Position numbers and translations under genes: made by a program. Source: Lonicera japonica (Eukaryota > Streptophyta > Magnoliopsida > Dipsacales > Caprifoliaceae). From it: a DNA stretch of 64,000 nucleotides. This document shows positions 22,501 through 33,519 of the stretch, one piece after another; position 1 is the stretch's first letter, and each line of letters begins with the position of its first letter. The stretch spans positions 19,407,017 through 19,471,016 of the forward strand of contig CM038466.1 in NCBI GenBank assembly GCA_021464415.1, written 5' to 3'. Under the pieces are notes generated by a model. The model worked only from the letters and a program-made list of their open reading frames with translations. It made no database searches and was not told the DNA's origin.

Positions 22501-24191
22501 GGGATAATGCATGGATTCTTGCCGAGCATCATGAGGCTATTCGTGCTGGGCATGACGCTAGCCTTAGTTTCCCTTAAGAATTCTAACCCCAGGATAACCT
22601 TGAAGTCGTCCATCACCACAACCGAGAAGTTAGTTCTCCCTTCGTAAGGGCCCACTTTTACTAGCACAGATTTCGCCATTCCGGCGACAGGTTGAGCGGC
22701 TGAGTTGATGGCCTTCACACGACCTACTCCTTTTTCTAAGATAAGGCCTAACCGTTCAACTTCGGTGCTTGCCAGGTAGTTATGCGTTGCGCCTGTGTCC
22801 ACCATGGCCTGAATCGGCTTTCCGTTGATCTTGATATCAACATACATCAGACCATTTCTTTGAGGACTCTTCTCCACACCTGCTTTCCCTTTTTGTCGGG
22901 GATCTTCTTCAACCGTTACTGCGTTGTAAGAGTGAATGAACTGCCCCTGATAGGCACCCAATGATGCTCCTTCATATTCCTCAGTTTCTTCTTCAAACTC
23001 GGCGTGGTCATTTTGCTGAGTCCGATAAGATTGCCCCGAGGCGGCTGGGGCTTTCGGAAGCATGCCACCACCTCTAGCAACGAGAGCACTCAGAAGTTGC
23101 TTGTCGGGGCAGTTGGCCATGAAGTGAGCACCGTGACACAAGTAGCATGTTCCGGGGCTCAAGGGCTTTTTCCCATTATTGCCGGTTTGGGAGTTCCCTG
23201 TGAACTTGTTCCCATTTTTGTAATTATTTTGCTGGGTAAACGGCCTGGTGGGCGTGTTGCCTCTCCAATCAGGTCTGGCAGGAGAATTCGGTTTTCTCTC
23301 CCCCGCATTCTTCGTCTGCCCACTTCTTGGAACATTTGATTTGGGACCGGTGGTGTAATCTTGCAGGCTTTCAGCAGCTGATATGGCTTGAGTTAACGTC
23401 TTCACTTGCCTACGATTTAACTCCGTTTTGGCCCACGGTTGTAACCCGATCATGAAGAAGAACAATCTATCAGCATCATTCATATCGTGGATATCTAACA
23501 TGATGGTGGTGAACGCATTGACGTACTCCTTGATGCTCCCTGAGTGCTTCGTTTGAAGGAGTTCTTGTCGTGCGTTGTGGGAGGTGTTTTCGGGAAGGAA
23601 TCGATCACGTAGCTCCTTTTTCAGATCCTCCCAAGTGCTAATCTCGCACTCCCCAGCTTGAACCTCATTGTACTTGTTCCGCCACCATAATTTGGCATCC
23701 CCAGACAAGTACATGGACGCGGAGGATATCTTTGTTTCCTCCTCGTCCACCTTTGTTGCCCGAAAATATTGTTCCATGTCGAAAACAAAATTTTCTAATT
23801 CCCTAGCATCACGAACACCAGCGAATGCTTTGGGTTCGGGCACTTTCATCTTTGTACGCTCCCCACCTCCAACTGGTGAGTTAGCGACCGCCATTGACAA
23901 TATAGTCAATTTCTGGGTGAGTTGATCGATTTCAGTTCTCATCTCATCCATCATCTCCCCATAGTGATCCCCTGGTGGGTTTCCCTGAAGATTTTGGAGG
24001 CCTTCCTCCAAATCTTGCACACGATCGATAAGTGCGGGCGAGCTGCCCGATGCATCCCCTGCTGGGATACTTTGGATGCGTAACTCCAAACTTTGCACCC
24101 GATCGACGAGAGAGGGCGATCCGCCCATTTTCTCCAATAGAGAGCCAACATTTTTTTCGAGTTGTTCGATTCTCTGTCCATTGGTTCCCAT
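19590..24191 (-). CDS. Gag-pol polyprotein with chromodomain truncated by a stop
   Basis: A single 1533-codon frame. In order: an N-terminal coiled-coil-like leader, a gag domain (from about residue 115), a CCHC zinc knuckle (CYLCHGAHFMANC, about 347), an aspartic protease active site DTGAT (about 465), reverse transcriptase with YLDD (about 799), RNase H (HTDASDFALGG), an HHCC zinc-binding region (about 1150-1175), the DDE integrase core, and the start of a chromodomain (EFLVK). A TGA at 19590-19592 ends the frame exactly where chromodomains have a conserved aromatic residue. The same frame then continues open (AGRNPEENTWE) to the polypurine tract. Gag and pol are fused without a frameshift. 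The clade within chromoviruses is not assigned. Reverse transcriptase and integrase look intact by motif. Confidence 0.95.
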   Translation of the reverse strand: MGTNGQRIEQLEKNVGSLLEKMGGSPSLVDRVQSLELRIQSIPAGDASGSSPALIDRVQDLEEGLQNLQGNPPGDHYGEMMDEMRTEIDQLTQKLTILSMAVANSPVGGGERTKMKVPEPKAFAGVRDARELENFVFDMEQYFRATKVDEEETKISSASMYLSGDAKLWWRNKYNEVQAGECEISTWEDLKKELRDRFLPENTSHNARQELLQTKHSGSIKEYVNAFTTIMLDIHDMNDADRLFFFMIGLQPWAKTELNRRQVKTLTQAISAAESLQDYTTGPKSNVPRSGQTKNAGERKPNSPARPDWRGNTPTRPFTQQNNYKNGNKFTGNSQTGNNGKKPLSPGTCYLCHGAHFMANCPDKQLLSALVARGGGMLPKAPAASGQSYRTQQNDHAEFEEETEEYEGASLGAYQGQFIHSYNAVTVEEDPRQKGKAGVEKSPQRNGLMYVDIKINGKPIQAMVDTGATHNYLASTEVERLGLILEKGVGRVKAINSAAQPVAGMAKSVLVKVGPYEGRTNFSVVVMDDFKVILGLEFLRETKASVMPSTNSLMMLGKNPCIIPVTTPSSSGKFLSAIQLKKGLKHDNPTFVAALKWDEIQETSGPLPKPIRRVLTEFEDIMPDNLPKKLPPRREVDHQIELVPGAKPPVRAAYRMSQPELAELRKQLKELLDAGLVQPAKSPYGAPVLFQKKQDGSLRMCVDYRALNKVTIRNNYPIPLVADCFDQLSRAKVFTKLDLRSGYWQVRIAAGDEGKTTCVTRYGAYEFLVMPFGLTNAPATFSTLMNQVLRDYLDDFVVVYLDDIVVYSENMEEHEEHLKKVFERLRKHELYIKLSKCSFAQKRIKFLGHIIEHGRVQMDPTKVKVIQEWQAPTNVSELRSFLGLANYYRKFVKDYSSIALPLTELLKKAKVWKWSTGCQAAFDALKKAMSEDPVLALPDVTKPFEVHTDASDFALGGVLMQESHPVAYESRKLNETERKYSAHEKELLAVVHCLRLWRHYLLGSRFLVKTDNTAVSHFLSQPKLSSKQARWQELLAEFNFWMEYKAGSTNQVADALSRRVEFNEQANAFLNAILRIDSQVSTEIRSKIKNALPQDPVSAQLLEMIKKGKTRQFWLDNGFISTKGNRVFVPRVGELRRTLIRECHDTLWAGHPGQERTLALLKQGYYWPQMEDDVESYVRTCLICQQDKIERRQPAGLLEPLPIPERPWESISLDFISGLPKVGDLTTILVVVDRFSKYATFIAVPKNTLGEETAQLFFKYVVKYWGIPRSIVSDRDSRFTGNFWKELFKVLGSKLCMSSSYHPQSDGQTERYNAMLEEYLRHFASATQRNWVKLLDVAQLCFNAQKNSGTGKSAFEIVTGQQPILPHTANSMPISKSPRARNFSEEWKQNIELARSHLEKATHRMKKYADQKRRPLEFQVGDLVMVKLLPQDRKFLRGRDPRLLQKYEGPLRIVKKIGKVAYRIEPPSWLKVHPVFHVSMLKPYFADTTDPSRGESSRPGLKQRAEGKQSVEAILADRVVTASRKQHQEFLVK

Positions 24192-24247
24192 TGTAACGTA
24201 ACAGGATACCTAACTGTGATTCACAAGGCAGCAATCGAACACAATCC

Positions 24248-24258
24248 CTCTGATACCA
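24248..24258 (-). other. Primer-binding site for initiator tRNA-Met
   Basis: TGGTATCAGAG on the minus strand begins two bases inside the 5' LTR. It complements the 3' end of plant initiator tRNA-Met, the usual primer of this retrotransposon group. Confidence 0.92.
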
Positions 24259-24260
24259 AC

Positions 24261-24870
24261 TGTCACGGGGCGTCCTTTGATGGCACAAAGGAGGCCGCGT
24301 GAACGACCGGGCTAACCGATAGCACGGTTGAGTGTGATCGAATTTTGTTAACAATCGACGAGCAACATGCAACAACAGTAATTTGAAAGAGAGCGTGAGC
24401 ACAAATTGAGATTACTTCATTGCAAGAAAATTAGATTACATGGAAAGCTATTACAGTTCGAAAGAAAGTAAGAGCTTGAAAGCAAGTGCTAAACAACGTG
24501 CACTGGTAGGCAACTCGGGTGTGAGGCAGATAGTCTTATCCCCACATATAACCACTTAATGAAAATACCAGAGTGGTAGCAGTGCACGTTGGGTCTTACA
24601 AGTTACAAGAAAACAATTACAAAGGAAATGGAATACAATTACAAAGGAAATTCCTAGATCTAATTACATGGAAACAACAATATTTACATAAGGGAAACCT
24701 AAACAGAATAATAAAACTAGGTGCCGTGCTGCGCTCGGGCGCGTGCACGGTGCTGAAGAAGTGGGGCAATCGATCATTGCCTGTCGGGCCGTGCTGCGCT
24801 CGGGCGCATGCACGGTGCTGATGAAGTGTAGAAGTCGGTCACGGGTTGTGTTGGAAGGCACCCCGTGACA
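24261..24870 (-). repeat. 5' LTR of the chromovirus (right copy)
   Basis: 610 bp, read as identical to 18858-19467. On the minus strand it is the promoter-bearing LTR, followed by the primer-binding site and a leader of about 55 bases to the gag start at 24191. Confidence 0.95.
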
Positions 24871-24875
24871 GTATG

Positions 24876-26615
24876 CAACGTCAGTTTCCATCCGTACACG
24901 CAAAGGAAGTTTCCTTCTTTCTTCTATTTATGTTTGAAATTTATTTTAAGATGGGAAAAAAATAATTCATATGATCGCATTTTCACCATAGATTTAAGAT
25001 AATACATTTTAATATAACAAGGTAACTCTTTATTACCTTAAGTAATGATAAGGACAAAAATTAACTTAATTACATACAAATTTAACATATATACATATAT
25101 CAATAATTTAAAAGGTGATTTTATTTTTATCCACTATATCTTACAGTTAATTCACCTTTAAATTAATAAAATTTTATACAAAATTTCACAATATTACCCT
25201 TGTACAAAGTTTCACAATAATACCCTTCTTAAAATTAATAAGTATATCCAACAATTAAAATTACTTTATAATCATAATAGGTATTAAGTGAAAAAGGGGA
25301 AAGATGGAATAAGAAGAAGAGAGGATTTGATTATGAGATTTAGATTTTGGTGAAATGTGGCCACTTGATTTAATTGAAGATGAAACATGGGCTTTTATCT
25401 TAAATCAAAGGTTAAAACAAAGTTCCCTGCAAATTAACAATTGATTTAATTGAAGATGAAACAGGGGCTTTCATATTGAATCAAAAGTTAAATCATATGC
25501 ATATATATATATATATATATATGTTAAGCATGTAATTTAATCATTATTGAATTGAAGATTTAAACCAAAGATTAAATCTTTGGGTGATTCTGAGTGATGA
25601 AACACACTCTTACATTATGATTTGGATTAAAGATACTACTTGCTTAACAAGGTATACCAGTAGGTATTTGGATCAACTGTTGAAGATTATATTAGATATT
25701 GTGATTAAAGTATAAGAAGATTAAAAGCTGAGTCACGCTTCCCCAATAACTAGTAAGCCATACGAAAATTTGAGCGATCGGTAAATCAATTTGAATTGTA
25801 TTGGTGATAATCTCTAATCCGATTATTTTCCAATTATTTATTAATTCTTCCTCAGTCCAAAACAAATCAAGCATGGCAGATCCATGTCTTATACATGTTT
25901 AATTTACAACAAGCAATTTCATTGTTTTATGACCAAATTACGTATACACTAAATTAGATTTTTATAGATCTGGATCATTATGTAACTCTCGCAATTAGAT
26001 TTTTTCTTTTTAGAAAATTATACCATGATTTCAGGTCCTTTCTTAAAAAATCTAATGCATCTTTTTCCTCTGCATTTTTTTTTTTTGAAGAATGCTATTT
26101 TGGAATTTCAAATCGATTGTTTTTCAACTCAATTAATTTAGACTAGCTATTATGCAAAATACAAAAGCTCTCCCCTAAAACGAATCTTACATACAGATTC
26201 ACTTCGGCACAATTATACACCAATTAATTTAATTAATTGAAAATATAATTTTCAAAGTCTATATATGGCTGCCCTTTACTGATTTTCTTCCGGCATCGCC
26301 ATTGCAGACTGTAGTATAACACTTTAAATAAGGAAGAGGGCGTACATGAAGAGTGAATCATATCAGAAGAAGAGATATAATAAAATTGAAAACATTAACA
26401 AGAGAGAAGCTAAACGAGATAATTGAAGATATACTCCACTAAAATCACAGAGGAAAGAGAAAATATTCCTAAAAAATTATAGAGGGGAGAGAATTGCATG
26501 GCCATAATCAAGAAGAGAGGGGAGAGAGAGATTCCTAAAAAATTACAGAGAGAGAACTTGCATGGCCATAATCAAGAAGAGATGGGAGAGAGATGAATTG
26601 AAAGTGACATACTTA
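24876..26615. other. Intergenic AT-rich DNA
   Basis: It contains an AT-dinucleotide tract (about 25499-25522) and two tandem-like segments at 26450-26600 around GAGAGATTCCTAAAAAATTA and GCATGGCCATAATCAAGAAG. No gene is visible. Confidence 0.5.
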
Positions 26616-27757
26616 GAGGGTGTATTCAATTCAGATTTTAAAAGATTCTTACTGACTTTTTAAAATTCGTGGATTTTGTTAAGTTTATGGATTGTTTTAA
26701 ATCATCAAAGAATCTGATAGACTTTAATGCGTGGATTCTTTTGGATTTATACAGATTTTAATAAGTCCATGGATTTTTACAGATTTTAATAACTTCATCA
26801 AAAAAATAACAAATCAAAAGACAAAAGATAAACAATAAAATAAATTAATTACGAGTTTAAAATAATATTATCAAAAATGTAAAAACAATTAACGAAATAC
26901 ATTATAAAAATTCATACTGCTCTATTCAACCATCATTATGATTATCATAACCTTCGCTTACAGTAAAAAGTTAACGGTTATTACATAATAAGTGAACCGA
27001 ATTTTACTTTTCTAAACCGACTTTAATTATGAATGATTTTATGCACCAACAAAATTAGATTTCTCACCCCACTAGTATTTTTTAATGAAATTGACATCAA
27101 TTGTTTTTAAAAACTTGAACGATAATTAATGGTCTAACCATTTGAAATTATATTAATGCGTGATAACCACATTATTAATAAAAGAGAGAATAAAGACTTT
27201 ATAGGGATGAAAAAAAAAATAATGTGTTCATCACATAATAAAAAATTTGGATTTTAAGAGGGGGAGGGGGAGGGGGAAGGGGAGAGAGAGAAAGAAAGAG
27301 AATGTTGAGTAAAGTTGTTAAAAGAATTAGAAATCCATCTGAAATCTCTAGGGAAGTGAGAAGATTTCAAGATGGATTTTTATGTATAAAAAAAACGTTA
27401 CAATCTACCAAAATCCACCAATAATTAAAATCCTACTAAGTCATTAGACTTTTGAATACCATAAGATTTAGACGGATTTTTTAAAATCCTAATTGAATAC
27501 ATCAAGATTTTAAAAGACTTTTAAAATCTCAATTGAATACATCATGATTTTAAAAGATTTTTTAAATCTCAATTGAATACATCATGATTTTAAAAGATTT
27601 TTTAAATCTCAATTGAATACATCATGATTTTAAAAGATTTTTTAAATCTCAATTGAATACATCATGATTTTAAAAGACTATTTAAAATCTCAATTGAATA
27701 CCCATGAACTTTAAAAGTCCATAAAAGTCCTATGGATTCTAAATCCAATACACCCCC
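26616..27757 (+). mobile_element. PIF/Harbinger-like non-autonomous element, 1.1 kb
   Basis: The ends are GAGGGTGTATTCAATTCAG and, inverted, GGGGGTGTATTGGATTTAG, with TTA on both sides (26613-26615, 27758-27760). It carries no transposase. The segment at 26640-26990 matches, in reverse complement, 33230-33500 of the element at 32023-33516. The right part contains a short tandem array. Confidence 0.8.
27490..27695 (+). repeat. Subterminal tandem array, about 41-bp unit, five copies
   Basis: Units of CTCAATTGAATACATCATGA followed by TTTTAAAAGA and T/A runs repeat head to tail. Three central copies look identical. The unit resembles the element's own terminal sequence (TTCAATT plus TTTTAAAAGA), so it probably arose by amplifying the subterminal region. 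Confidence 0.85.
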
Positions 27758-27760
27758 TTA

Positions 27761-28610
27761 ATTGAGGGGAGAGAAAGATTAATATTTTTTTGTCAGTCTA
27801 TCCCTATTTACGGATTAACTTAATAAGTAATGTGAATTTATTTAACAGCGCGGATTAATTGCAAGATATAGTGGATAGAAACAAAATCACCCTAATTTAA
27901 ATTGTTTACTTCAATTGTTTCCTAATTTGCTAATTACATTCCTTACATCAATTTTTTTCCCGTTTACATTTTTATTTATCTTTATTTGATTAATTGGCCG
28001 ATATCAAATTTCTTTACAAAATTATGATTTTTTTTATATTTGGTTATAAATATTTCATTAAAATTCACAAGTTTCATTATAAGGTAGGAATGAAATTTAC
28101 AAATTTTATTGTAAGCTTGAAGTGAAATTTATAAATTTCACTACAAAGCAGTAAAAAAAATTAGGCATAAAAAAATACAAAATCCATTAATGATTTAAAA
28201 AATATAAAATATATGTCAAAATTTAGAAGTTGACTACAAGTTTGCAAAAAAATATTACAGTGAAATTTATAAGTTTAGTTACAAATAATTGAGTGTAATT
28301 ATTAAAATAAGTTTTTTTTTTATTTTTTAATTATTTTATTAGAAATAAGGGATTAATAAATGTTACCTTATCGGATTTTAAATTGTGAAAATAATGTTTA
28401 TCTTTGAGATAAAGGATTTTTTTTATTTTTATTGTTTTAAAAAAAACTTATATCATATCATTCTCGTCTAAATTCATATAAAGTAAATTTATCAGCGAAT
28501 GCCCCTTTTAAGTTAACCAAAAAAAACCCTAGCTCTGTCAAAATTTATAAATTTTTGAAATGAGAGAGACCCGTTATTTCATTAGTTTTAGTAACCTATC
28601 TTATATTATA
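27761..28610. other. Intergenic AT-rich DNA
   Basis: Repeated short phrases occur (AAATTTATAAATTTCA and similar, 28060-28290), possibly a decayed repeat. No coding sequence is visible. Confidence 0.45.
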
Positions 28611-29207
28611 GAGTAAACAGTTAAAAATGGTCACTAAAATTTTGATCCAGTACCACTTTGGTTTTCAAACTTTAAAGCAAACTACTTTAACCATCAAACG
28701 TTTAAGTGAGTGCCATTTTGGCTATTTCGTCTAATTTGACCGTTAAATTAGATAGAGTGACGCCATGTACATACAAGCATATAACTTCACTTAAGGGCAT
28801 TTTTGTTATGTTACATCAAAACACCCTTTTCCCATTAAAACTTTACCAATCATCCTTAAACCCCGTTGAAATTGATCATCATGTTGTTAGTTGTAAAGGC
28901 AAGTTAATTAACCTAAATATAGGGCTTGTAATAATACTATCTTAGGCCTTCATTTCCTTATAGAATAGGACAATTCAAATTCAACTATCTATTGGCCTAA
29001 TAACATGAGTCAAAGCCTTGGCGAAGTTTTGTCAGAAGAAGGAATTCCAAACATCGAAGAGGCTATTCATGAAATGGATGGCTCAACACAGCTTATTTGA
29101 GTTTCGTTGGTCATCACCAAGGGTTTGGTCGATGTTAAAGTGAAGAATGAGGTGAATTCGACAAAAATTGTGGGTGATAAGAGGATTTAGGTTTTTAGGG
29201 CCTAATG

Positions 29208-29210
<3 letters not shown>

Positions 29211-29260
<50 letters not shown>
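29211..29260. repeat. (TTA)n microsatellite
   Basis: About 16 uninterrupted TTA/ATT triplets inside the 2.5-kb Mutator-like element. Confidence 0.95.
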
Positions 29261-30104
29261 GTTTCTTATTCTCCTATTGGAAATATAGAGATAATGTTAA
29301 ATTTGTACCTTGTGGTTGCACCAAATGGGTAGGATTGATAGGCAAGTGAGGACAAAGAAGGAAGGGGGAGTTGTTTAGCCAACAATTATGAGAAATGATC
29401 GACCGCGAGATTGTGTACCAGAGGGGTTTTGGGAAAGGTGATGGATGGATAGGTTAGTAACAAAGGATAATCAATTATTGATACAATATGACAAAAATAC
29501 ACTTAAATGAAGTCATGTGTCTTGCCAATGGTTTTATTATGTTAAAGTGATATACTAAAATTCATAGTTTTCTTATTGGTTTAGATATGTTATAAACTCG
29601 ATTTTGCTATGTTAATGGGAATCTTTACAAGCAATGTTTGCATTATATAATTTATTTAAATATTGTGCATGTGTATCGTTTATTTAATACAATAGATAAT
29701 TTGGTGTGTAGAGTTTAGCTTAAACACAAAAGATTATATTATCAGTTCTTGTGAAAGATAAGCTTATTGGTTCACAGTCTTTGATGGAATTGAACATCCA
29801 ACAATAGGAGTGTAACATAAATTTTAGTAATTTATCTTGACTACGAAAAAAGATATAGTTTAAATTTGTTGTACTAGTATAATTTGTGTGTATTGAACAT
29901 AAGTAGTTTGGGTTAATTGTTTTATACTAATTATTTAAAATCTCATGGTTATTATGATTGTTTATAATCTTAATCTTGAAATAATTAATAGACATATATA
30001 TGTAGTGTTTGTTATTTTAACTCATTAAGAATAAGATTCATTTATAAATTAATAAGTTTCATGAATTGGATAACGACACTATATGTATGATGAATATTAA
30101 TTAC

Positions 30105-30983
30105 TGATGGAATTCACGTCCCGCATATAGATTAAAAGTAGCATCTTGAGAAGCTTATAAGTTTGATTATGTCAAACTCTACAGGTGGATTATGATAATC
30201 CAACATGTCAAATAAGTTAAGTGATAGGTCCAAATATTATAAGTCATTTAAATAATTATCAGTAATTTAATTTAAATGACGGTTATCTGCAATATTAATA
30301 TAGGGAGAATAATAAGTATTTAATAATAAGAAGTTTGAAATATAATTTTAAGATAAGGACGAGAGTACAATTATAATTCTTTAATGGTACAAATTATAAT
30401 TTATGAAAAGAATTAATTCATAATCAAATTAGGATTCCAGCTTTCCATAGGAAGCCTAAACCTTTATTTTTCCTTAAGGTCCCTATCGTACCCTTATATA
30501 TATGCCGACCTTGACTCTTTTCATGGTGACTAAATTTTTCATGAATTAGAGTTTGTACCATGGAGAGAAGAAGAGAAAATCTTGGTGCGACCTTAACCCA
30601 TACTCGATGGAAGATTTGACGATAAAATGAATACGATTAAAGATTTTGAGGTTTTCGGTGCTTCAGTTGTAAATCAATCGTAACTTTTGATTAGGCTAAT
30701 TTTTGGATATATCATTCGAAACGTAGAGTTACAATTATTGTGCAAAAAATCAGGATGATCATAAGTCGTCTTAGTGGTGCAAACTGATCAATTTTCGCAG
30801 CTTAGCGGGATTTGAAAAAATTTGACTATAACGCAATTTTATGCTATCAAACCCTAATCACCTTATGTGGATCATCTACATGATCAACAAAGGTGAAATA
30901 CCCTCATTCTTATAGGGTTTTTCAAAAATATTTTGTTTCGTTTATACACAATATCAATTGACCCTTGAATTAAGTTTCCATCA
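30105..30983 (+). mobile_element. Possible solo LTR
   Basis: The segment starts TGATGGAA and ends TTCCATCA, a perfect 8-bp terminal inversion with TG...CA ends. It contains a TATA-like stretch (TATATATATG at about 30495) in an LTR-like position. No clean 5-bp duplication flanks it (ATTAC left, TATTC right), so it could instead be native sequence of the host element. Confidence 0.45.
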
Positions 30984-31140
30984 TATTCCACGTAATTTAA
31001 CGGTTAAAGTGGATATAATGGGCAAAGTGGTACTTGCTTAAAAGTTAGATGGCTAGAGTGGTTTAATTTAAAGTTTGATGGCCAAAGTGATATTGGATTA
31101 AAAGTTTAGTGGCTATTTTGACTGTTTACTCTATATTATA

Positions 31141-32022
31141 TTAAGAGCTAAATAAGCAAATGTTGCATTGGAGGTAGTAAGACTCAAACATATAATCTAC
31201 AACGAAAATGGCCTTTTATCATTATTTTTTATTTTCAAAATTGAAAATCCAATAAGTAACATTCACCTTATTTCCAATAAAACAAAAATAAAACTTATTT
31301 TAGCGACATAGGGGGTATGACGGATTTGCAGGATGGAAAAGATAGTGACCATCGGTGGATTTGTTATAAAAGAAGAGATGGAAGTTGGGAATTTAGAGAG
31401 ATAAAGAGACACTAAAAAAGTAAAGTATTGGAGAAGATGGTTGAATAATAAGGAGATAAGTAAAGGGGCATTTTTCTTGCTTCTGTTTGTTTTTTAAAAT
31501 TATTAAGATGTTAATGGCTATTTTTTTATTGATTAGTCATTCAACATTAAAAGGTATCATATCAGCCCAGTTGAATGGTTAATGCTGAATTTAAACCATT
31601 GTTGTATAAAAATACTGAATATTCAAAGTCTTATTCAAAATAAAAAACAAATAACATTTTTCAGAGTTTGGATTTAACATTAAACACTCAGTATTTTGAT
31701 TAACATTCAGTAATCAATGGTTAAAAAAAACAAACGCATCCTAAGATATTTTTATTTGTATGGTTGTTTCTGTATGCAATGACATATATGCCCCATGTTA
31801 CATTTAACATATATAATTTTATTAACGGGTTTAACATGCGTTAAACAAATTTAGTGTGTAAAACCGAATATGATTCTTTAATAAATCTTATTAAACGGGT
31901 GAACTCGATAATGATACAAATTTGTTAAAAGTCTCTCCATTAACTTATAACTTTGTGTTAATTTGTGTAGTGTTATCGTGTTGTGCTTCATTTTGCTAGG
32001 TTATTAAAGACGTGCAATCTTA
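31141..32022. other. Intergenic AT-rich DNA
   Basis: No gene recognised. Near 31535-31730 short phrases (CATTCAA/TTGAATG and TTTAACATT) repeat in both orientations and may be the trace of an old MITE. Confidence 0.4.
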
Positions 32023-33516
32023 AGCGGGTGTATTCAATTTAGATTCTATAGGATTTTTTTAGATTTTGAAAGTCCATAGGTATTCGATTGGGATTTAAAA
32101 AAATCTTTTAAAATCTTAAGGTATTTAATTAGAATTTTAAAAGGTGTTTTAAAATCTTGTAACCTTCAATTAAAATTTCAAAAAACCTGTCTAAATTTTA
32201 CTGTATTCAAAAGTCCAATAACTTTGGAAATATTTACTTATTTATGGATTTTGGTGAATTCTTGGGCCTTTAGTATAAATACTAATCCAATTGAGAAATC
32301 TCTGCACATACCGAGAGATTTTACGTTCTTTGTCAAACGACCAACAAAGGTTGAAGGCGACCTTCATAACAAACCTTCCTCATAAAGGTATTTTTTAAAA
32401 CTTTCTTCATAGTATTGATGTTAATATCATCATCTATGGTTGTAATCAAAAGCTCCATTTAATAGGGTATCGTATTAGAGTGATTTGATAGCTTTTGTTA
32501 TGTAGATGTTATCTAGAGTTAATCAAATAGCATATACTACGCACATCAATTGAGGGACGAGAACAACTAAAGTTTGTGTTTTTTTTTCTTTTATTCATAC
32601 TTGGATAATCGTGCACATCAAGTTAAATATTTTTTTTAGCATATATTAATTTATATTCATCTCCTCCCTTCGAATTTTATTTTACTTTGCTTCATTGTAC
32701 GGACCAGTCTTTCTTGGAGTTCGGAGAATTTTTACATTTCAGAGTTATTTTCTTTATCAATTTATTTGCGCATGACCAAGTAAAATTTATAGTTATGCAA
32801 TTTTTTATGGTTTTATTGTTTAACATTATATATGGGTATTCATTAAAGTTGTTGATCCGAAATACTTGATATTATCACTGATTTTTTAATGTTAAATAAA
32901 ATAACCTAAGACTATATTTTGCAATAATCGCTAGGAAAAAAATCCCAATGAGATTTGGGATTTATTTACGGTTTTATTGCTCTTAAAATATGTAAAATAA
33001 TCTTGAGTTGTCTTTATTCAAAATCTATGTATACATATATCATATACATAGTTTGATTTTACTTAACATTATATACAAGAGGCTGCTATTAACACATACT
33101 CGGTGCTTAGGGGCCGCGTAAGTGTGCACATACTCAATTTTCTTAAGGGCAGAATAAGTGTGACTCGATACTTAACGTCGAAAAAGTCTGTACAAACAAT
33201 GAGAATGAATAGGGTTATGATGATCATAATGTTGTTTGAATGGAGCAGTATGAATTTTTATAATATATTTCATTAATTGTCTTTACATTTTTGTTAATGT
33301 TACTTTAAACTCGTAATTAATTTATTTTATTAGTTATCTTTTGATTTTTGATTTTTTTGTTGGACTTATTAAAATATGCATAAATCCAAAAGAATTCATG
33401 TATTAAAATTTGTCAGATTTTATAAAAAATTAAAATATTTCATGAACTTAACAAAATCTACATATTTAAAAAAATCAATTATCTTTTTTAAAAATTTTTG
33501 AATTAAATACATTCCG
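32023..33516 (-). mobile_element. PIF/Harbinger-like non-autonomous element, 1.5 kb, second family member
   Basis: The left end is AGCGGGTGTATTCAATTTAG; the right end, reverse-complemented, is CGGAATGTATTTAATTC. TTA flanks both sides (32020-32022, 33517-33519). The segment 33230-33500 is the reverse complement of 26640-26990, so this is a copy of the same family in opposite orientation. No transposase ORF. Confidence 0.75.
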
Positions 33517-33519
33517 TTA

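Larger units (their letters stand above)
18858..24870 (-). mobile_element. Full-length Ty3/gypsy chromovirus LTR retrotransposon
   Basis: The element is 6013 bp. It is bounded by two 610-bp LTRs starting TGTCACGGGG and ending CCCCGTGACA, with a perfect 5-bp target-site duplication GTATG (18853-18857, 24871-24875). Coding is on the minus strand: primer-binding site next to the right LTR, one gag-pol frame, polypurine tract next to the left LTR. The two LTRs read as identical by eye, which implies a recent insertion. One lesion is visible, an in-frame stop in the chromodomain. Confidence 0.97.
28611..31131. mobile_element. Non-autonomous Mutator-like element, 2.5 kb
   Basis: A perfect 9-bp target-site duplication TATATTATA is at 28602-28610 and 31132-31140. 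The TIRs are GAGTAAACAGTTAAAAATGG (left) and, in reverse complement, GAGTAAACAGTCAAAATAGC (right), similar over at least 100 bp. No transposase is present. The interior holds a TTA microsatellite and a sequence resembling a solo LTR. A short open stretch near 28985-29100 (MSQSLGEVLSEEGIPNIEEA) is not recognised. Confidence 0.92.

Noticed and set aside
30105..30983. Confident solo-LTR call
   Set aside because: Terminal inversion and a TATA-like word are there, but the flanks ATTAC and TATTC do not form a duplication, so it is listed only as possible.
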